This document shows positions 1 through 9,483 of a stretch of 20,989 nucleotides of DNA, in pieces. Source of the stretch: Euprymna scolopes (taxonomy: Eukaryota; Mollusca; Cephalopoda; Sepiida; Sepiolidae); the NCBI GenBank assembly GCA_024364805.1, contig CM044491.1, forward strand, positions 115,362,677 through 115,383,665. The letters are read 5' to 3'. The notes below the pieces were generated by a model that saw only the letters and a program-made list of their open reading frames with translations, was not told the origin of the DNA and ran no database searches. A program made the translations under genes and the position numbers. Numbering within the stretch: the first letter of the stretch is position 1; each line of letters opens with the position of its first letter.

Positions 1-38
1 ATATATATATATATATATATATATATTAGAGAGAGAGG
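1..38. repeat. (AT)n microsatellite with GA extension
   Basis: The window opens inside an AT dinucleotide run of at least 26 bases, followed by a short GAGAGA stretch. The true left edge lies outside the window, so its length is unknown. Confidence 0.95.
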
Positions 39-46
39 TAGATCGG

Positions 47-2093
47 TCTTCTATTCTATCATTAAAACCAATGTATATTTATTTGTATATAAGTAAATAT
101 CAATCCTTCCTTTCGCAAAAACTTTAGCGAGTAAAGACGTCCATATATTATAGGACACAAAAAGTATTTGTGCATAATTTGATATAATTCTATTTTAACA
201 TTAATAATAATAGCATGTTCTAATTTAATATTTTTTGAAGTGCAGGTTAAAATACTGAAATAATCAAATAATTTTAAATGTAGATGAAAAATAATTCTGA
301 AGATAAAGATTTTGAGAAAGAAAAACTGAATAAAGTATAAATAATATATATGCATCATAATAACATTGAAGACAAATTTTGAGACGACTATGTTACTGTA
401 ATCAATATAGTTTAGTAGATATAGAATATCATAGAAAACAAACAACTCGTTTCGAAAATGATGTATACATCTATAAGAAAATAAATGAATAGTTAAAAAA
501 TGTAATGAAGATTTAAGAATCAGATAATTAAAATATATTCTAATAAATATACATAGTGCTTTATTACAATAGGCCTTACAAAAATAATGCCTCCTATTTG
601 TTATTCTGCTCGAATGGATGAAAAGATTGAAAATTGCATTATCATTATGTGAAAAGTGATTCCCTTTTTTTGTACATATTGACGGTATGAGACTCTAAGA
701 ATTCAAGTCCTGTTATGGATGAGCGTTAGTAGCGAGATAAGTAATTAGATACCTGGGAAAACTGCATTACGAATGGCATTGGTTATGAAGACAAATATCT
801 TCAGAAGCACCAAGGGTTGGTTGTTTTAATGGCACCACTCCCGTCTTCGTAACTCGTTATCTTTTTGAATTTGAAATAATAAACTTTACTTTTGAAAGAC
901 CTTCATATATAGTATAGTATACGTCGATTTTAAACACGTTTAGATGCCCCTCATTGTCTGTAAAGTTTCATTCGATTTCCCAATACTTGACGCGTTCGCA
1001 ATACTTTTGAAATAACAGATTCGAATGAGAAAGAACTTGATTCATGCTTCTTGAATAAATACGAAAGGCCCAACAGACCTCGGATCACTGAGCCTGAAAC
1101 ACAAAGCACGAAAGGTTAAAAAGCTTATCTTTCAACCCGTCTACCTCATTAATGTGAAGCACGGCTCGTCTGAGTCAATATCGTCGATTCAACTATTTGT
1201 TAAGCAAGTTACTACAGGATATTATATTCACCTTTCTTTAACCTGAAGTATTGTTGACCGCTGATGCCCTCGGGTCTTAAGATTATTTGTTGTTTCTAAA
1301 TCGCCTTCTCTCTCAGCCGTGACCAGCTCAACCCAATTATCTCCCCTTATACTATTATATCTACACTTGTCTTTGGTTGTTCATATCGTTGTCTTCGTTA
1401 GATCTGATCTCGTTAAAAGGCCAAGTTTATTTTCTCTCTCTTTCTCTCTTTCGGCGATTTAATTGGCTGTTTCAAAATGGTACATCTGCAGCTACATACC
1501 TATTTAGTTGTTCTTTCTACGTAATAAGTTGTTCAAAGTTATTACGCATGCGTATGCGGGCAATTATGGTCTAATCTCAAAAAGTGCATAACCTAACATA
1601 CTCAAGTTAACCTACATATAGCTAATTGCATTCTATATTTACAACTTGCTTTATTTGTATAGGCGAGTTCCAAATTTTAGTAAATATATTCCGTTGATTC
1701 TATATGCTATTTCATATTGAAACATCGGTTATCGATGGATGAACGATATTAAGCAGTATTGAGCTAATCAAGCGTTATGCATGACCATTTCAAGGCAAGT
1801 GTATTTTTAAGTGTATACTTGAGTCAAATAAACTTATCTTATATGGTTGCATGGGGGTATTAATCAGTGTCCTTTTCTGTTCGTTATGGAGATAGAGTAC
1901 ACGAGATTCTCAAAAATTGTTAATTTTGTCCTAATGCTACGCTTAATATATTTTAGCCCCAGTCATTAAAATAGACATCTTCCTAGACTGAGATATTTGT
2001 TTTTGTTTCAATCATATTTGTCCCACTACTGGTTAACTGAATCCCCCCTAACGTTATAAACCAACTTTCTATCTAATGTTGCCCATGTTGCGA
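47..2093. other. AT-rich DNA without recognisable gene
   Basis: About 2 kb of A+T-rich sequence with many stops in all frames. The longest frame is 127 codons on the minus strand (62-445). Its product is almost entirely I, F, L, Y and K, which is what translated AT-rich DNA gives by chance, and I do not recognise it. A tRNA B-box-like word (ATTCAAGTCC) near 700 has no matching A box at a sensible distance. A pyrimidine-rich CTCTCTTTCTCTCTTTC run lies near 1434-1452. I see no splice-flanked exon, RNA gene or repeat matching the rest of the window. Confidence 0.7.
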
Positions 2094-2141
2094 TGTAACA
2101 GAACGCGAACGCACGTATGCAAATGCGTACAAAATGCGGAA

Positions 2142-2149
2142 TGACGTCA
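2142..2149. promoter_or_regulatory. CRE-like palindrome in the LTR U3
   Basis: TGACGTCA is the full palindromic CREB/ATF site. It lies about 20 bases upstream of the TATA box of the LTR-like sequence, a position that fits a U3 promoter element. Binding is inferred from the motif only. Confidence 0.4.
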
Positions 2150-2167
2150 CTGTAAGGATAAAATAGA

Positions 2168-2180
2168 CTATATAAAAAAA
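2168..2180 (+). promoter_or_regulatory. TATA box of the LTR-like sequence
   Basis: CTATATAAAAAAA lies about 75 bases into the LTR-like element and about 160 bases before its AATAAA, the usual arrangement for LTR transcription start and polyadenylation. TATA-like words are common in AT-rich DNA, so the support comes from context. Confidence 0.4.
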
Positions 2181-2440
2181 GAAGTTATGCAACAGAGAGG
2201 GGAGCACGTTTGACGGCACGTTTATGATCACATTAAAGACGTGGCTGACATTTCAGAGGACAGGTCAGAAAGAAGAGGCACAATCACGTGCGAGAAGACG
2301 ATCATATTTTATTCGGCGGAAGTATCCAATAATAAACTGCATTGTTACAAAATAAAAAGTTAGTTGAGTTATTACTTGTCCTCTGTTGATTGTGACGTAT
2401 TCTGCTATAACATGTTGAGATCTACGTGTACTACGTTACA

Positions 2441-2949
2441 GCGTGGCAAGTAAATAGAAACTAGTCTAGGAAATTTCATACATACTTAACAATATCGTGA
2501 TTATAGAGCCATTCTCGTAATAGAAAAAGGTATTTGTCTCAAGCAGCAAAAGCAATAAATCTAGTCGAAACTTTTCTAGGTAAAGAATTACTCCAGTCTA
2601 GATCATCACCGCGTAGTGGTCTTATGCCCATAAGAAAATGTATCATTGGGGAAATAAAAAGCATTCATTACATTTCGTTAAGCAATTCTGACATCTTACT
2701 TGCTTATTTTAATAAGCCCTAGTCATAAATAGCATCTTCTAAATGTTTGTGGTCATACCCCTTTAGTATGCCAAAAATATTGCAACAGTTTCCATGGGGT
2801 TTATGTCATTTGGCAGTGTGGTTGGGTTTTGTTTTACGGTATATCAACCATTTTCAGGTTTATTTAATACCGCATCCAAAGATTTTGAAAGATTTTTTCA
2901 ATAGAATATATTTGTTGTCTTCAAGTTTCTACTTAACCCATAGTTGAGA
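2441..2949. other. Unassigned stretch with two short open frames
   Basis: Two plus-strand frames of 62 codons (2534-2722) and 66 codons (2747-2947) lie here. The first encodes a fairly protein-like mixture including GKELLQSRSSPRSG. I recognise no domain in either, and there is no clear splice acceptor/donor pair around them. They could be chance frames or fragments of an old element. Not called as genes. Confidence 0.45.
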
Positions 2950-3105
2950 CCCTAACAGGTACTACTACTACGGATCAGAGTGGGCCTGGAAGAAATGGCA
3001 ATTAAAGGGTGGCCCCACACTCCTCAAAGCCCGCAAGCTGGGGCCTCACCACTGGATATAGTTTAAGGTCATATCCAGGACCTTGACAGTTGGATGCATT
3101 TGTAT
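2950..3105. repeat. GC-richer block, possible unclassified interspersed repeat
   Basis: This stretch is noticeably richer in G+C than its surroundings, with words such as GTGGCCCCACACTCC and AAGCTGGGGCCTCACC. It contains a small inverted pair, GGATAT (3054) and ATATCC (3071). No open frame or tRNA-type promoter stands out. A sharp composition change of this size usually marks a repeat insertion, but I cannot name a family. Confidence 0.3.
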
Positions 3106-3772
3106 TCTCTGTAGCATTTTCTATGTAATCATGTCAAATTTGGATGCTATACTACAACTGAAGTGCCTTTTGAATTTGTTATTAACTGAGAAACAGAATA
3201 GAAATAGCAAATACAACAATAATCAACGAAGAAGCACACGAAATCTATTATTGATTATGGAATAACAGAATGTATAGTGTGTGTTGTCTTCTGGAAATTG
3301 TCCAGGAATGCTTCTCTATACTGTAACTATGTCACAGTAAAAGTCATTATGAAAATGTTGTGATATTTGTATAAAATTAAACTGGGTCTAATCTCATCAT
3401 TAGAATAAAAGAAAATCTGCTCTCAATCACATATTTTACTCCCCTTGCTTGCTTCTACATTGGCACCATTTATTTAGTTGGTTATGCATAAGAATACTCG
3501 TGTATTAATATTACCGGTTTCATCCATATTAACTCCAAACAAAGCAAATTGTCAGCGACATGTAAGGGTTACTGTGGATTAGGGATAATGTCTCCAGGAA
3601 TGCTGTTAAATAGCGAGTAAAACAGCGAGATATCTATTCTCTTTAAACTTGCAGGCATGGATGTTCGTTAAGTAAAGTGGAGTGTAGCCAGCGAATTTTA
3701 CAGTAACAGTTTAAGGGCAGAAACTCAGAGTAGAAGACTGTTCGGCATCGGCTGACCTCTTCAGTGAAAGCT
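3106..3772. other. AT-rich stretch, nothing recognised
   Basis: A 60-codon plus frame (3083-3265) has no recognisable similarity. The 12-base word TCCAGGAATGCT occurs twice (about 3302 and 3591), which may be coincidence. No other structure seen. Confidence 0.5.
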
Positions 3773-3811
3773 TGGTTTTTGTTTTTTGTTTGTTTGGGTT
3801 TTTTTTTATTG
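3773..3811. repeat. T/G-rich low-complexity tract
   Basis: A run of T tracts broken by single G or GGG, ending in nine T residues. Read on the minus strand it is a decayed A-rich tail, which could be the remains of a retroposon 3' end next to the AC microsatellite. Confidence 0.6.
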
Positions 3812-3849
3812 CTTGTCGGGTTATGTTGCGTATTGAAACTGTGCGTACG

Positions 3850-3852
<3 letters not shown>

Positions 3853-3886
<34 letters not shown>
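3853..3886. repeat. (AC)17 microsatellite
   Basis: A perfect AC dinucleotide run of 34 bases. It makes the poly(CV) and poly(VC) runs in two overlapping minus-strand frames (3643-3909 and 3711-3902), which are therefore not genes. Confidence 0.97.
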
Positions 3887-3888
<2 letters not shown>

Positions 3889-3959
3889 CAGTCGGTAGCC
3901 AAAACGCACTGAACGATGTAGGGTTTAGCTGTCAGAATTAGTGTCGCCGGAGGTTACAA

Positions 3960-3973
3960 GTCAAGTACTTGAC
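3960..3973. repeat. 14-bp perfect palindrome
   Basis: GTCAAGTACTTGAC is its own reverse complement. It could be a binding site for a dimeric protein, but a palindrome of this length can arise by chance in 21 kb. Confidence 0.4.
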
Positions 3974-4017
3974 CCTCACAGCTGCCGAGGTTGGAACATC
4001 TGTCAAAGAACAGGTCA

Positions 4018-4037
4018 CACACTTACACACACACACG
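4018..4037. repeat. Short imperfect AC repeat
   Basis: CACACTTACACACACACAC-type tract about 130 bases after the (AC)17 microsatellite; minor. Confidence 0.7.
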
Positions 4038-4068
4038 CAAGCATGCACACCTACAAACTCAGAAAGAG

Positions 4069-4190
4069 TAATAAAAAGGAAAGAACCGAGTTATGTGTTC
4101 ATCAACGTTTTGTTTTATTTTGAAACTTCCTTTCGAAATTAAGACGAAACGTTGATGAACACATAACTTCCTTTGTTTCTTTTTATTTAT
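4069..4190. repeat. Fold-back inverted repeat (hairpin) with perfect 22-bp arms
   Basis: The arms at 4089-4110 and 4147-4168 are exact reverse complements over 22 bases (starting AGTTATGTGTTCATC on the plus strand), separated by a 36-base loop. Weaker complementarity extends outwards to about 4069 and 4190, including the AAGAAAC/ATAAAAAG-type flanks, so each arm is about 42 bases. The RNA of either strand would fold into a long stem. The shape fits a small fold-back element or a head-to-head pair of retroelement tails containing GAAACGTTGATGA. It is too regular to be chance. There is no evidence that it is expressed as a microRNA-like precursor. Confidence 0.8.
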
Positions 4191-4236
4191 CTATTTTGTC
4201 GGAATGCTATTTCCAATATTCTCATCACAGACACAC

Positions 4237-4256
4237 ACAGATATATATATATATAT
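4237..4256. repeat. (AT)n microsatellite after CAGACACACACAG
   Basis: About 16-20 bases of AT repeat directly after a short ACAC stretch. ACAC followed by ATAT is a common decayed tail of retroposons, but no body is recognisable upstream. Confidence 0.85.
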
Positions 4257-4396
4257 CCCAGAAGGGAAGGCAAAAGCGACAGAAAGTAGACAGCCAGTAG
4301 GTGCAAGCAACATTAGACGAGGTCGCTGTTCAATCCACCCCCTACCGTCAACCCTCACCGTCTATAGTTTGGCGCACGCACACCAAAAAAAAAAAA
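4257..4396 (+). repeat. GC-richer block ending in an A run; possible retroposon
   Basis: A stretch much richer in G+C than its neighbours ends in GCACACC followed by 12 A residues (4385-4396). It contains GTTCAATCC (about 4329), which resembles the T-loop/B-box core of a tRNA gene, but I cannot find a convincing A box. An A-tailed, composition-distinct block of about 130 bases fits a small retroposed RNA or SINE. No family recognised. Confidence 0.35.
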
Positions 4397-6759
4397 TTAC
4401 TATTTTTGAATTTGTATAAAAAACTAGTTTCCTTTACCAGTTGTTTCTGGATGACGAGAAATTGATCAGTGTGCATGCGACTACACCACAGTTGATCGGG
4501 GATGTTTACGTCGGGGAAATCAACATAAACTGTTCGTCAGAGAAATTCAATTCAAGTATTTGTAAACCAAGCACAAGGATGTGCAATCATGGCGATTGGA
4601 CAGGGGTTCGAGTTTAGTTGACAGTGGGACCTGTTGATTTTTAGGTCAGACTGTCGAGCAAAGATTCCTGATTGGTGTAGCGGCCTATATGAAGTAACAA
4701 TATTCCATGCAGAGACGAGACTTTGTAAAAACATAGAATACGTCTAGGTGTGAGTATTTTCTAGCGCGGTAAAGGGAACTGGACATTTTTGCAGAAACCC
4801 TGACAACGTTTTCTATATATTTGTTGCAATTTATGTCTACTATGAATATTACACCGAGAGGTTTGAACAATGCACAATCACCTAGATTATTATCATAGAA
4901 AGGATGTATGCTGGATCAGATACCTAGGAGTAGTCACTTGAGAATACTAGTGTCGGAATTATCTTACCGAAAAGTAAGACTAGGGAAAGGGCGGTTTATG
5001 CTAGCAACACAATATCGTTTTAGCTTACAAGCAATCATTTCTCGTAACAGTAACAAGCTGGAAACATACACAATTAACACGAGTAATCTTCTGTCTGAAA
5101 ACCGAATAAGATTGCTAATAAAGAGACTAAATTCAGCACGTTATACGTCCAACTGCTCATTCAGCGAGATCTGACGAGACGTGAGCTGTTGGATAAAGTA
5201 ACTTGGAGATCTTGCGCACACACGCACACACATTCCATGTTAACAGAGAACTAAGAAAATACTATGTCGGAATTTGACACACATATTAACCATCGATGAT
5301 GCAAAGAAAATAAAAGATTGGATGTACTCATATACTGACCTCTGGTAATAGAAAGAAAGGAATTGTCCAAAAATGCAATAGCATTGACGAACACACAAGA
5401 AAAGCGAGAGAAGTGAAGGAGAGAGGCGCACAGTCGTTATGTCATTAGCCTGTCAACACCAACCTCACTTTCCACCATCTTTGCTCTATCCGTCCAATGA
5501 CCATTGACAGACCAAATATTTATTAAAATCAGTTTTTTTTTATGAAACAGTCTCTTTGTTTCTTTGTTTGTCGAACCGCTTGAACAAGCTAGAGTCTTTA
5601 TATTTATTAGCAGCACGCATCGTCCTAGAAGCGCAATAAACATAATTATTCATACGTGACCGTGATAAACAGTTAATTGTTACAGAGAAAGCAGACTAGA
5701 CAACAGAGTATCTGCATAATGTGTCAAATCCAGGCACCAGGTTTCGGGTAACAGAAAAATGGTCTTGTGTCGTCCACAGATAAGTTGTTTTATTTCCCTC
5801 CAACCTACCTTCATTAAGTTGAATACTTTAAGTTATCACATTAAGTTATGTATATTAAATACGAACCTATAGTTTTGCAAGCCGAGAGCCGGTACCAATC
5901 TACAAATGCAACACACAAAATATGCAGTCCTGAGACTTTACGATCTGCACCCGTCAGACACTTACTAGCGATGACAAACCTAATTAAGAATTCAAAGTCA
6001 CTAGATGTCGTACTTCTTCGAGCAAATATGGCGTGAGGTCGATTCTAATTACTATTCTACAAAGAAAATCGTTTTGTATTATTTGGCCAAGGATAAAACT
6101 GTTTTATTCCTCTTTTTATATGTCTAAATGAAATCAAAGAAACAATTAAACAATGAATCGTGTCGTAAAAGAAGTAAAGATGGCGTAGTCGATAACCATC
6201 ATTGTTATTTGTATTTATTTTGGTGTTCTTGGCGAGAATTAATTATGAGATGAATTCTTTTCAAATTATTTTTTAATATTCACATTTTTTGGTGGTGAAG
6301 GTATTTTCTATTGGATTCCGTCTTTTTTATTTTGTTATTCATTTATAATATTATAATACATCCAATTAAATCAGTTTGGCCATTGATTATCTAAACAAAC
6401 AAAAAAGAAACGTTTATAACGCGCGTCTGGTGGCGACGTCGAGATTTTCGGCAAACTTAATTGTGCTGAATAGATTTAATTGGTTTTATTCATTAAACGT
6501 TTAACTGACTTTCGTTCGTGATCTTTTTCTTTGATTAGTGTTTCTCCTTGTAACAAGGTTGGTCGACCCCCCCCTTGCGTTCATCCTTATTGTATTTGTT
6601 TCATTTTCTCCTTTTTCTCTCTATTTTGAAACACAGATTTCGTTCCATTTTCTGTTCTTTTCTAGGATTTTATTAATGTTATTTCTGTCTACAGCCTCCA
6701 TGTTTGTTATTCAATGATGATGTTTTTTTTGTTTTATTTTTACGCCCAGATTTTATGTA
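4397..6759. other. Long AT-rich stretch, no gene recognised
   Basis: About 2.4 kb without a convincing gene. Open frames reach 88 codons (4908-5174 plus) and 68 codons (5437-5643 minus), with no recognised similarity. GGTTCGAGTTT near 4605 looks like a pol III B box but lacks an A box. A C8 run lies near 6567-6574. TTTCTGTCTACAG near 6682 resembles a splice acceptor but no exon follows that I can identify. The 19 bases at 6674-6692 recur exactly at 9085-9103. Confidence 0.6.
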
Positions 6760-7552
6760 TTTAGTAGCGGGGAGACCCGACGTTGCTAGGGATTTAATGA
6801 TGATCAACGGGGTTTAACACTGGCATATTTTTATTGTCACCGAATCGCTAATTTTTCAATCAAGTTTATTGATGCCTTCTAGTTTGGGACACATCGTAGT
6901 GCACCGGGAGGAAACTTGACATGCCTCGTTTTAGTGACTTTGTCCACAATATATTGTAGTTTAAATTGCACTGTAGAGAAACTACTGTTGATTTCATGAA
7001 ATTATATAATGGCTTGAATTAAATTTAAATGCAAAAGGCAGTATCATGCTTCAGTTGTGTTCTAAAGAGAAGGTTTTATTTCGAAAGTATTCCTGTAATA
7101 TCAAAGAACATATGTTGATTTTAGAACCTTAAGCTTACTGCTAGTGCGGTGATAATGACTTGCATGTAATTTTAAAACTAAATAAATCAACTATCATGGT
7201 CCAGTTGTGCTTTAACCCAAACATTCATTTCGAACGCGCCCCTGTCATATAAGAGAATCTATTGATGAGTTTATATGTATGGTTTTTCGGCTTGTGTGAT
7301 AATAAAACTTAACAAATGCACTTGTGATGTTAGGCTGTGTAAGGTGTTAACATATTTCTTCTTTCATCTGATTGTTTCGGTTATCGATACTTATCGAAGG
7401 CATTCTGATGCAAACCCCTTCTATGAACACTGCCAGGCACGTAAAGTACCTTCGTGTGGAATTTCATAAAAATCGACCCAGCCGTTTCTGAGTCCATAGG
7501 GAACGAACTCTCAGATATGCACACAAAGATACTTTCATAAAATAGGAGAGAT
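6760..7552 (+). repeat. Interspersed repeat family 1, copy A (with internal duplication)
   Basis: This stretch is colinear with copy B at 17812-18470. Shared anchors in order are a head ending CGACGTTGCT (6779 here), GCACCGG (6901), CACAATATATTGTAGT (6945), CGAACGCGCC (7231), TTTTTCGGCTTGTGTG (7283), ATACTTATCGAAGGCATTC (7387), ATAAAAATCG (7466) and GAGTCCATAGGGA (7490), then a short ACAC-bearing AT-rich tail. The conserved tail and lack of a coding frame suggest a non-autonomous element or the non-coding end of a longer one. Unlike B, an internal module of about 120 bases occurs twice, 150 bases apart (7043 and 7193). The 64- and 61-codon frames inside are not genes. Family not named; orientation assigned by analogy with retroposon tails. 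Confidence 0.75.
7043..7310 (+). repeat. 150-bp tandem duplication inside repeat copy A
   Basis: Two diverged units start at ATCATGCTTCAGTTGTG (7043) and ATCATGGTCCAGTTGTG (7193) and run through TTTATTTCGAA / TTCATTTCGAA to TGCGGTGATAATGAC / TGTGTGATAATAAAAC. Copy B contains only one matching unit (from about 18091). The units have diverged considerably, so the duplication is old. Confidence 0.7.
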
Positions 7553-8125
7553 AGAGCTATAAGCATTTTTAACTTGTCCTGTATCGTTTATTCCATATTC
7601 TGGACGGTGTTTGAATTTCGAATAAAATGTTAAAACATACAAATCTACGCATGCGAAAGTTCTTAGTTCAAACGGCAGAAAAGAATTTAATTAAAAATAA
7701 AAATTTATTTTATACGTAATTTATTTCTGAGAAACTGGGTAGAATTTATCAAGTACAGCAAATCTTATGCAAAGACATAAAAAAAAATAACAGGATAAAA
7801 TGACGCCGAATAGATGTTATACATAGATTTGTAATTGTGGATCAGTCTTTCTAAGGAATATAAATACTGCCATATACCGAAGAGTGCTTAATTTCTTATT
7901 CTTTCTTTCTTTCTTAATTTTTTCGAAGAGTTACACACTTTCATCGATGGCTCTTGGCGATTTCACTTACTACACTGAACAAACTGTAGAGTATACGAAG
8001 ACATCCACAGATGTTTCGTTTTATCACAATCCCTCAGCGTGAACAGAGAAGCGAGTTGCGATGAAAAACAGTCTTGGGGTCTTGTGCAGACAACGGGATG
8101 CGCTGCTTTTATTTTTCTTATATAA
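7553..8125. other. AT-rich stretch, nothing recognised
   Basis: No gene, RNA or repeat matching elsewhere in the window. There is a small TTCTTTCTTTCTTTC tract near 7898-7914. TATA-like words occur but have no following open frame. Confidence 0.5.
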
Positions 8126-8490
8126 TAATTTCGATTTGTGTTTTCATTTTATTGAGGCCTGTTATCCTCACCTTCATAGGTGTTGTTTTCATCACCTTTC
8201 AGCCAACTCATCCTTTAGTCTGCTTCAGACAATGCTCACTAGGAATCGTAGAGACCTTCTTCAGGAGGTACTGAGTCTTATAACTGTATCCGTAGTAATT
8301 ACTGCCTTACATACTCGTTGCTGTTTCACTACGTTTTGGCCAACTAATCATCTGGTCTGCTTCATATAATGCTGGAACCACAGAGATTCAACGCCTTTAT
8401 CTACTGCGCCACTACTACCAAAGGTTTAAGTAGCGAAAACACCTATGAACATGAGGATGCAATAAAATGAATACACAAATTATGAAGCTC
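8126..8490. repeat. Composite repeat: terminal inverted arms around two direct units
   Basis: The left arm (about 8126-8190) and right arm (about 8433-8485) are inverted relative to each other. TTTGTGTTTTCATTTTATTG at 8136 pairs with CAATAAAATGAATACACAAA at 8460, and TTCATAGGTGTT at 8173 with AACACCTATGAA at 8438. Between them two direct units repeat with a 137-base period: AGCCAACTCATCC...AATGCT (8201-8236) and GGCCAACTAATCA...AATGCT (8338-8373), agreeing at about 29 of 36 positions. The 102- and 66-codon frames here run through the repeats and are not genes. On the minus strand the units carry CTGAAGAAGG (8264-8255) and GGCTGAAAGG (8204-8195), words like those in some Penelope-like element ends; that link is a guess. 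Confidence 0.7.
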
Positions 8491-8724
8491 CATCTCAAAG
8501 GATTCTAAACATATTTCTTATTAAAAATTATAGATAATAGTATTTTCTAGTTTTATTCAAATTATACGGGGTGTTCTATTAAAATAATATGTATAGCAGA
8601 CATATTGCAATTCCTCAGTGACAGGCCTGTGCTTTTCAATTACAAATGTATATGTAATAAGTGCAAAAATATGCGGTATATTTTTAATTCCTTTATGGAA
8701 ATTAATTTTATGTAATGCCTATGA

Positions 8725-8728
<4 letters not shown>

Positions 8729-8759
<31 letters not shown>
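8729..8759. repeat. (AT)n microsatellite
   Basis: About 31 bases of uninterrupted AT repeat. The IYIYIY run in the 63-codon plus frame (8618-8809) comes from it. Confidence 0.97.
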
Positions 8760-8760
<1 letters not shown>

Positions 8761-8939
8761 TATAAAAAGACAAACATTTATGTTAAATGTATTACCTCTA
8801 GAAGATTGACTCATAAAAATAATTAACTGCTCATAATGAAATTTGGAAGCCAGCTTGTAGGTGTAAGGAATTCAAATGTGAGTTATATTTATTTGGATCA
8901 TTTTTTAATGTAGATTTATACAACTGGATAAAAAAAAGG

Positions 8940-9410
8940 GACAGAGGTTTATATTTTTGTTAAAATTTAGATATCTGCGATCTCTGTGAAATGTTTACAA
9001 TAAAACAAGATCAGAAATAGTATCTGTTACACGCAAGCTAATTTGTCCAGAGTCAAAGGATTAGTACACCCATTTAGACTAAAGTAATGTTATTTCTGTC
9101 TACTTTAGATTGCTCATTTTTCGGAAAGCTGGGTTTTTTCCTATATTAAAAACGACCTTGTATCACATTTTGCTTGCGTGAGGAAGCAAATAAATACTTA
9201 CATAATAGACCTCAATAAATATAAATTCCCCGAATTTCAGTTTTTTTAAGTATGTTAATGAGTAAAAGGACACAATATGGTTAAAATCTCTAGTTTTCTA
9301 AATTAAGATATGCAAGATTCGCATTAAATTTTATCCTTTCCTATTACCTATTAAGCCTGAATTTCATTTTCCGAAGACCCTGTAAGTAAATTTTTAAAAT
9401 TTAAGACTTA
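8940..9410 (+). repeat. Interspersed repeat family 2, copy F1
   Basis: Colinear with copy F2 (15150-15415). Anchors are AGATATCTGCGATCTCTGTGAAAT (split: AGATATCTGCGA at 8970, then GTGAAAT), TTTCAGTTT (9235), AAGATTCGCATTAAA (9314) and CCTGAATTTCATTTT (9356). The 79-base distance between the second and third anchors is identical in F2, and the next distance differs by only 7. F1 has about 200 extra bases between the first two anchors. Non-coding, diverged, family unknown. It lies directly before copy C; whether the two are parts of one longer element cannot be told, because F2 is not followed by a C-like sequence. Confidence 0.55.
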
Positions 9411-9483
9411 TGATAAAAACTGTGATAAAAACGGATTAATATTTGAATAAGGACTCTAGATATATGGCTTTTATTATAAAAAT

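Larger units (their letters stand above)
2094..2440 (+). mobile_element. Probable solo LTR of an LTR retrotransposon (Gypsy-like)
   Basis: A 347-bp sequence begins TGTAACA and ends GTTACA, the short inverted TG...CA ends expected of an LTR. Inside, in the right order, are a perfect CRE-like palindrome TGACGTCA (2142-2149), a TATA box CTATATAAA (2168-2176) and a polyadenylation signal AATAAA (2331-2336), giving a plausible U3-R-U5 layout on the plus strand. Flanking bases GCGA and GCGT agree at three of four positions, so a target-site duplication is only suggestive. TGTAAC/GTTACA termini are known in Gypsy-group elements, including some from molluscs; the family is inferred. No second LTR and no gag or pol homology is present, so it is a solo LTR fossil. 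Its age cannot be judged without a partner LTR. Confidence 0.55.

Noticed and set aside
62-445. 127-codon minus-strand open frame
   Set aside because: Longest frame in the window, but it is made almost wholly of residues coded by A/T-rich codons, has no recognisable domain and no supporting context.
3643-3909. Minus-strand frames with CVCVCV runs
   Set aside because: They are translations of the (AC)17 microsatellite and its T/G-rich neighbour.
4600-4620. B-box-like GGTTCGAGTTT
   Set aside because: No A box at a plausible distance upstream and none of the other words shared by the two SINE-like heads.
8061-8369. 102-codon plus-strand frame
   Set aside because: It runs across the inverted arm and both direct units of the composite repeat, and the product has no recognisable similarity.
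8565-8600. ACGGGGTGTTCTATTAAAA, similar to some mariner/Tc1 ends
   Set aside because: No matching inverted end, no TA-flanked boundary and no transposase similarity nearby.
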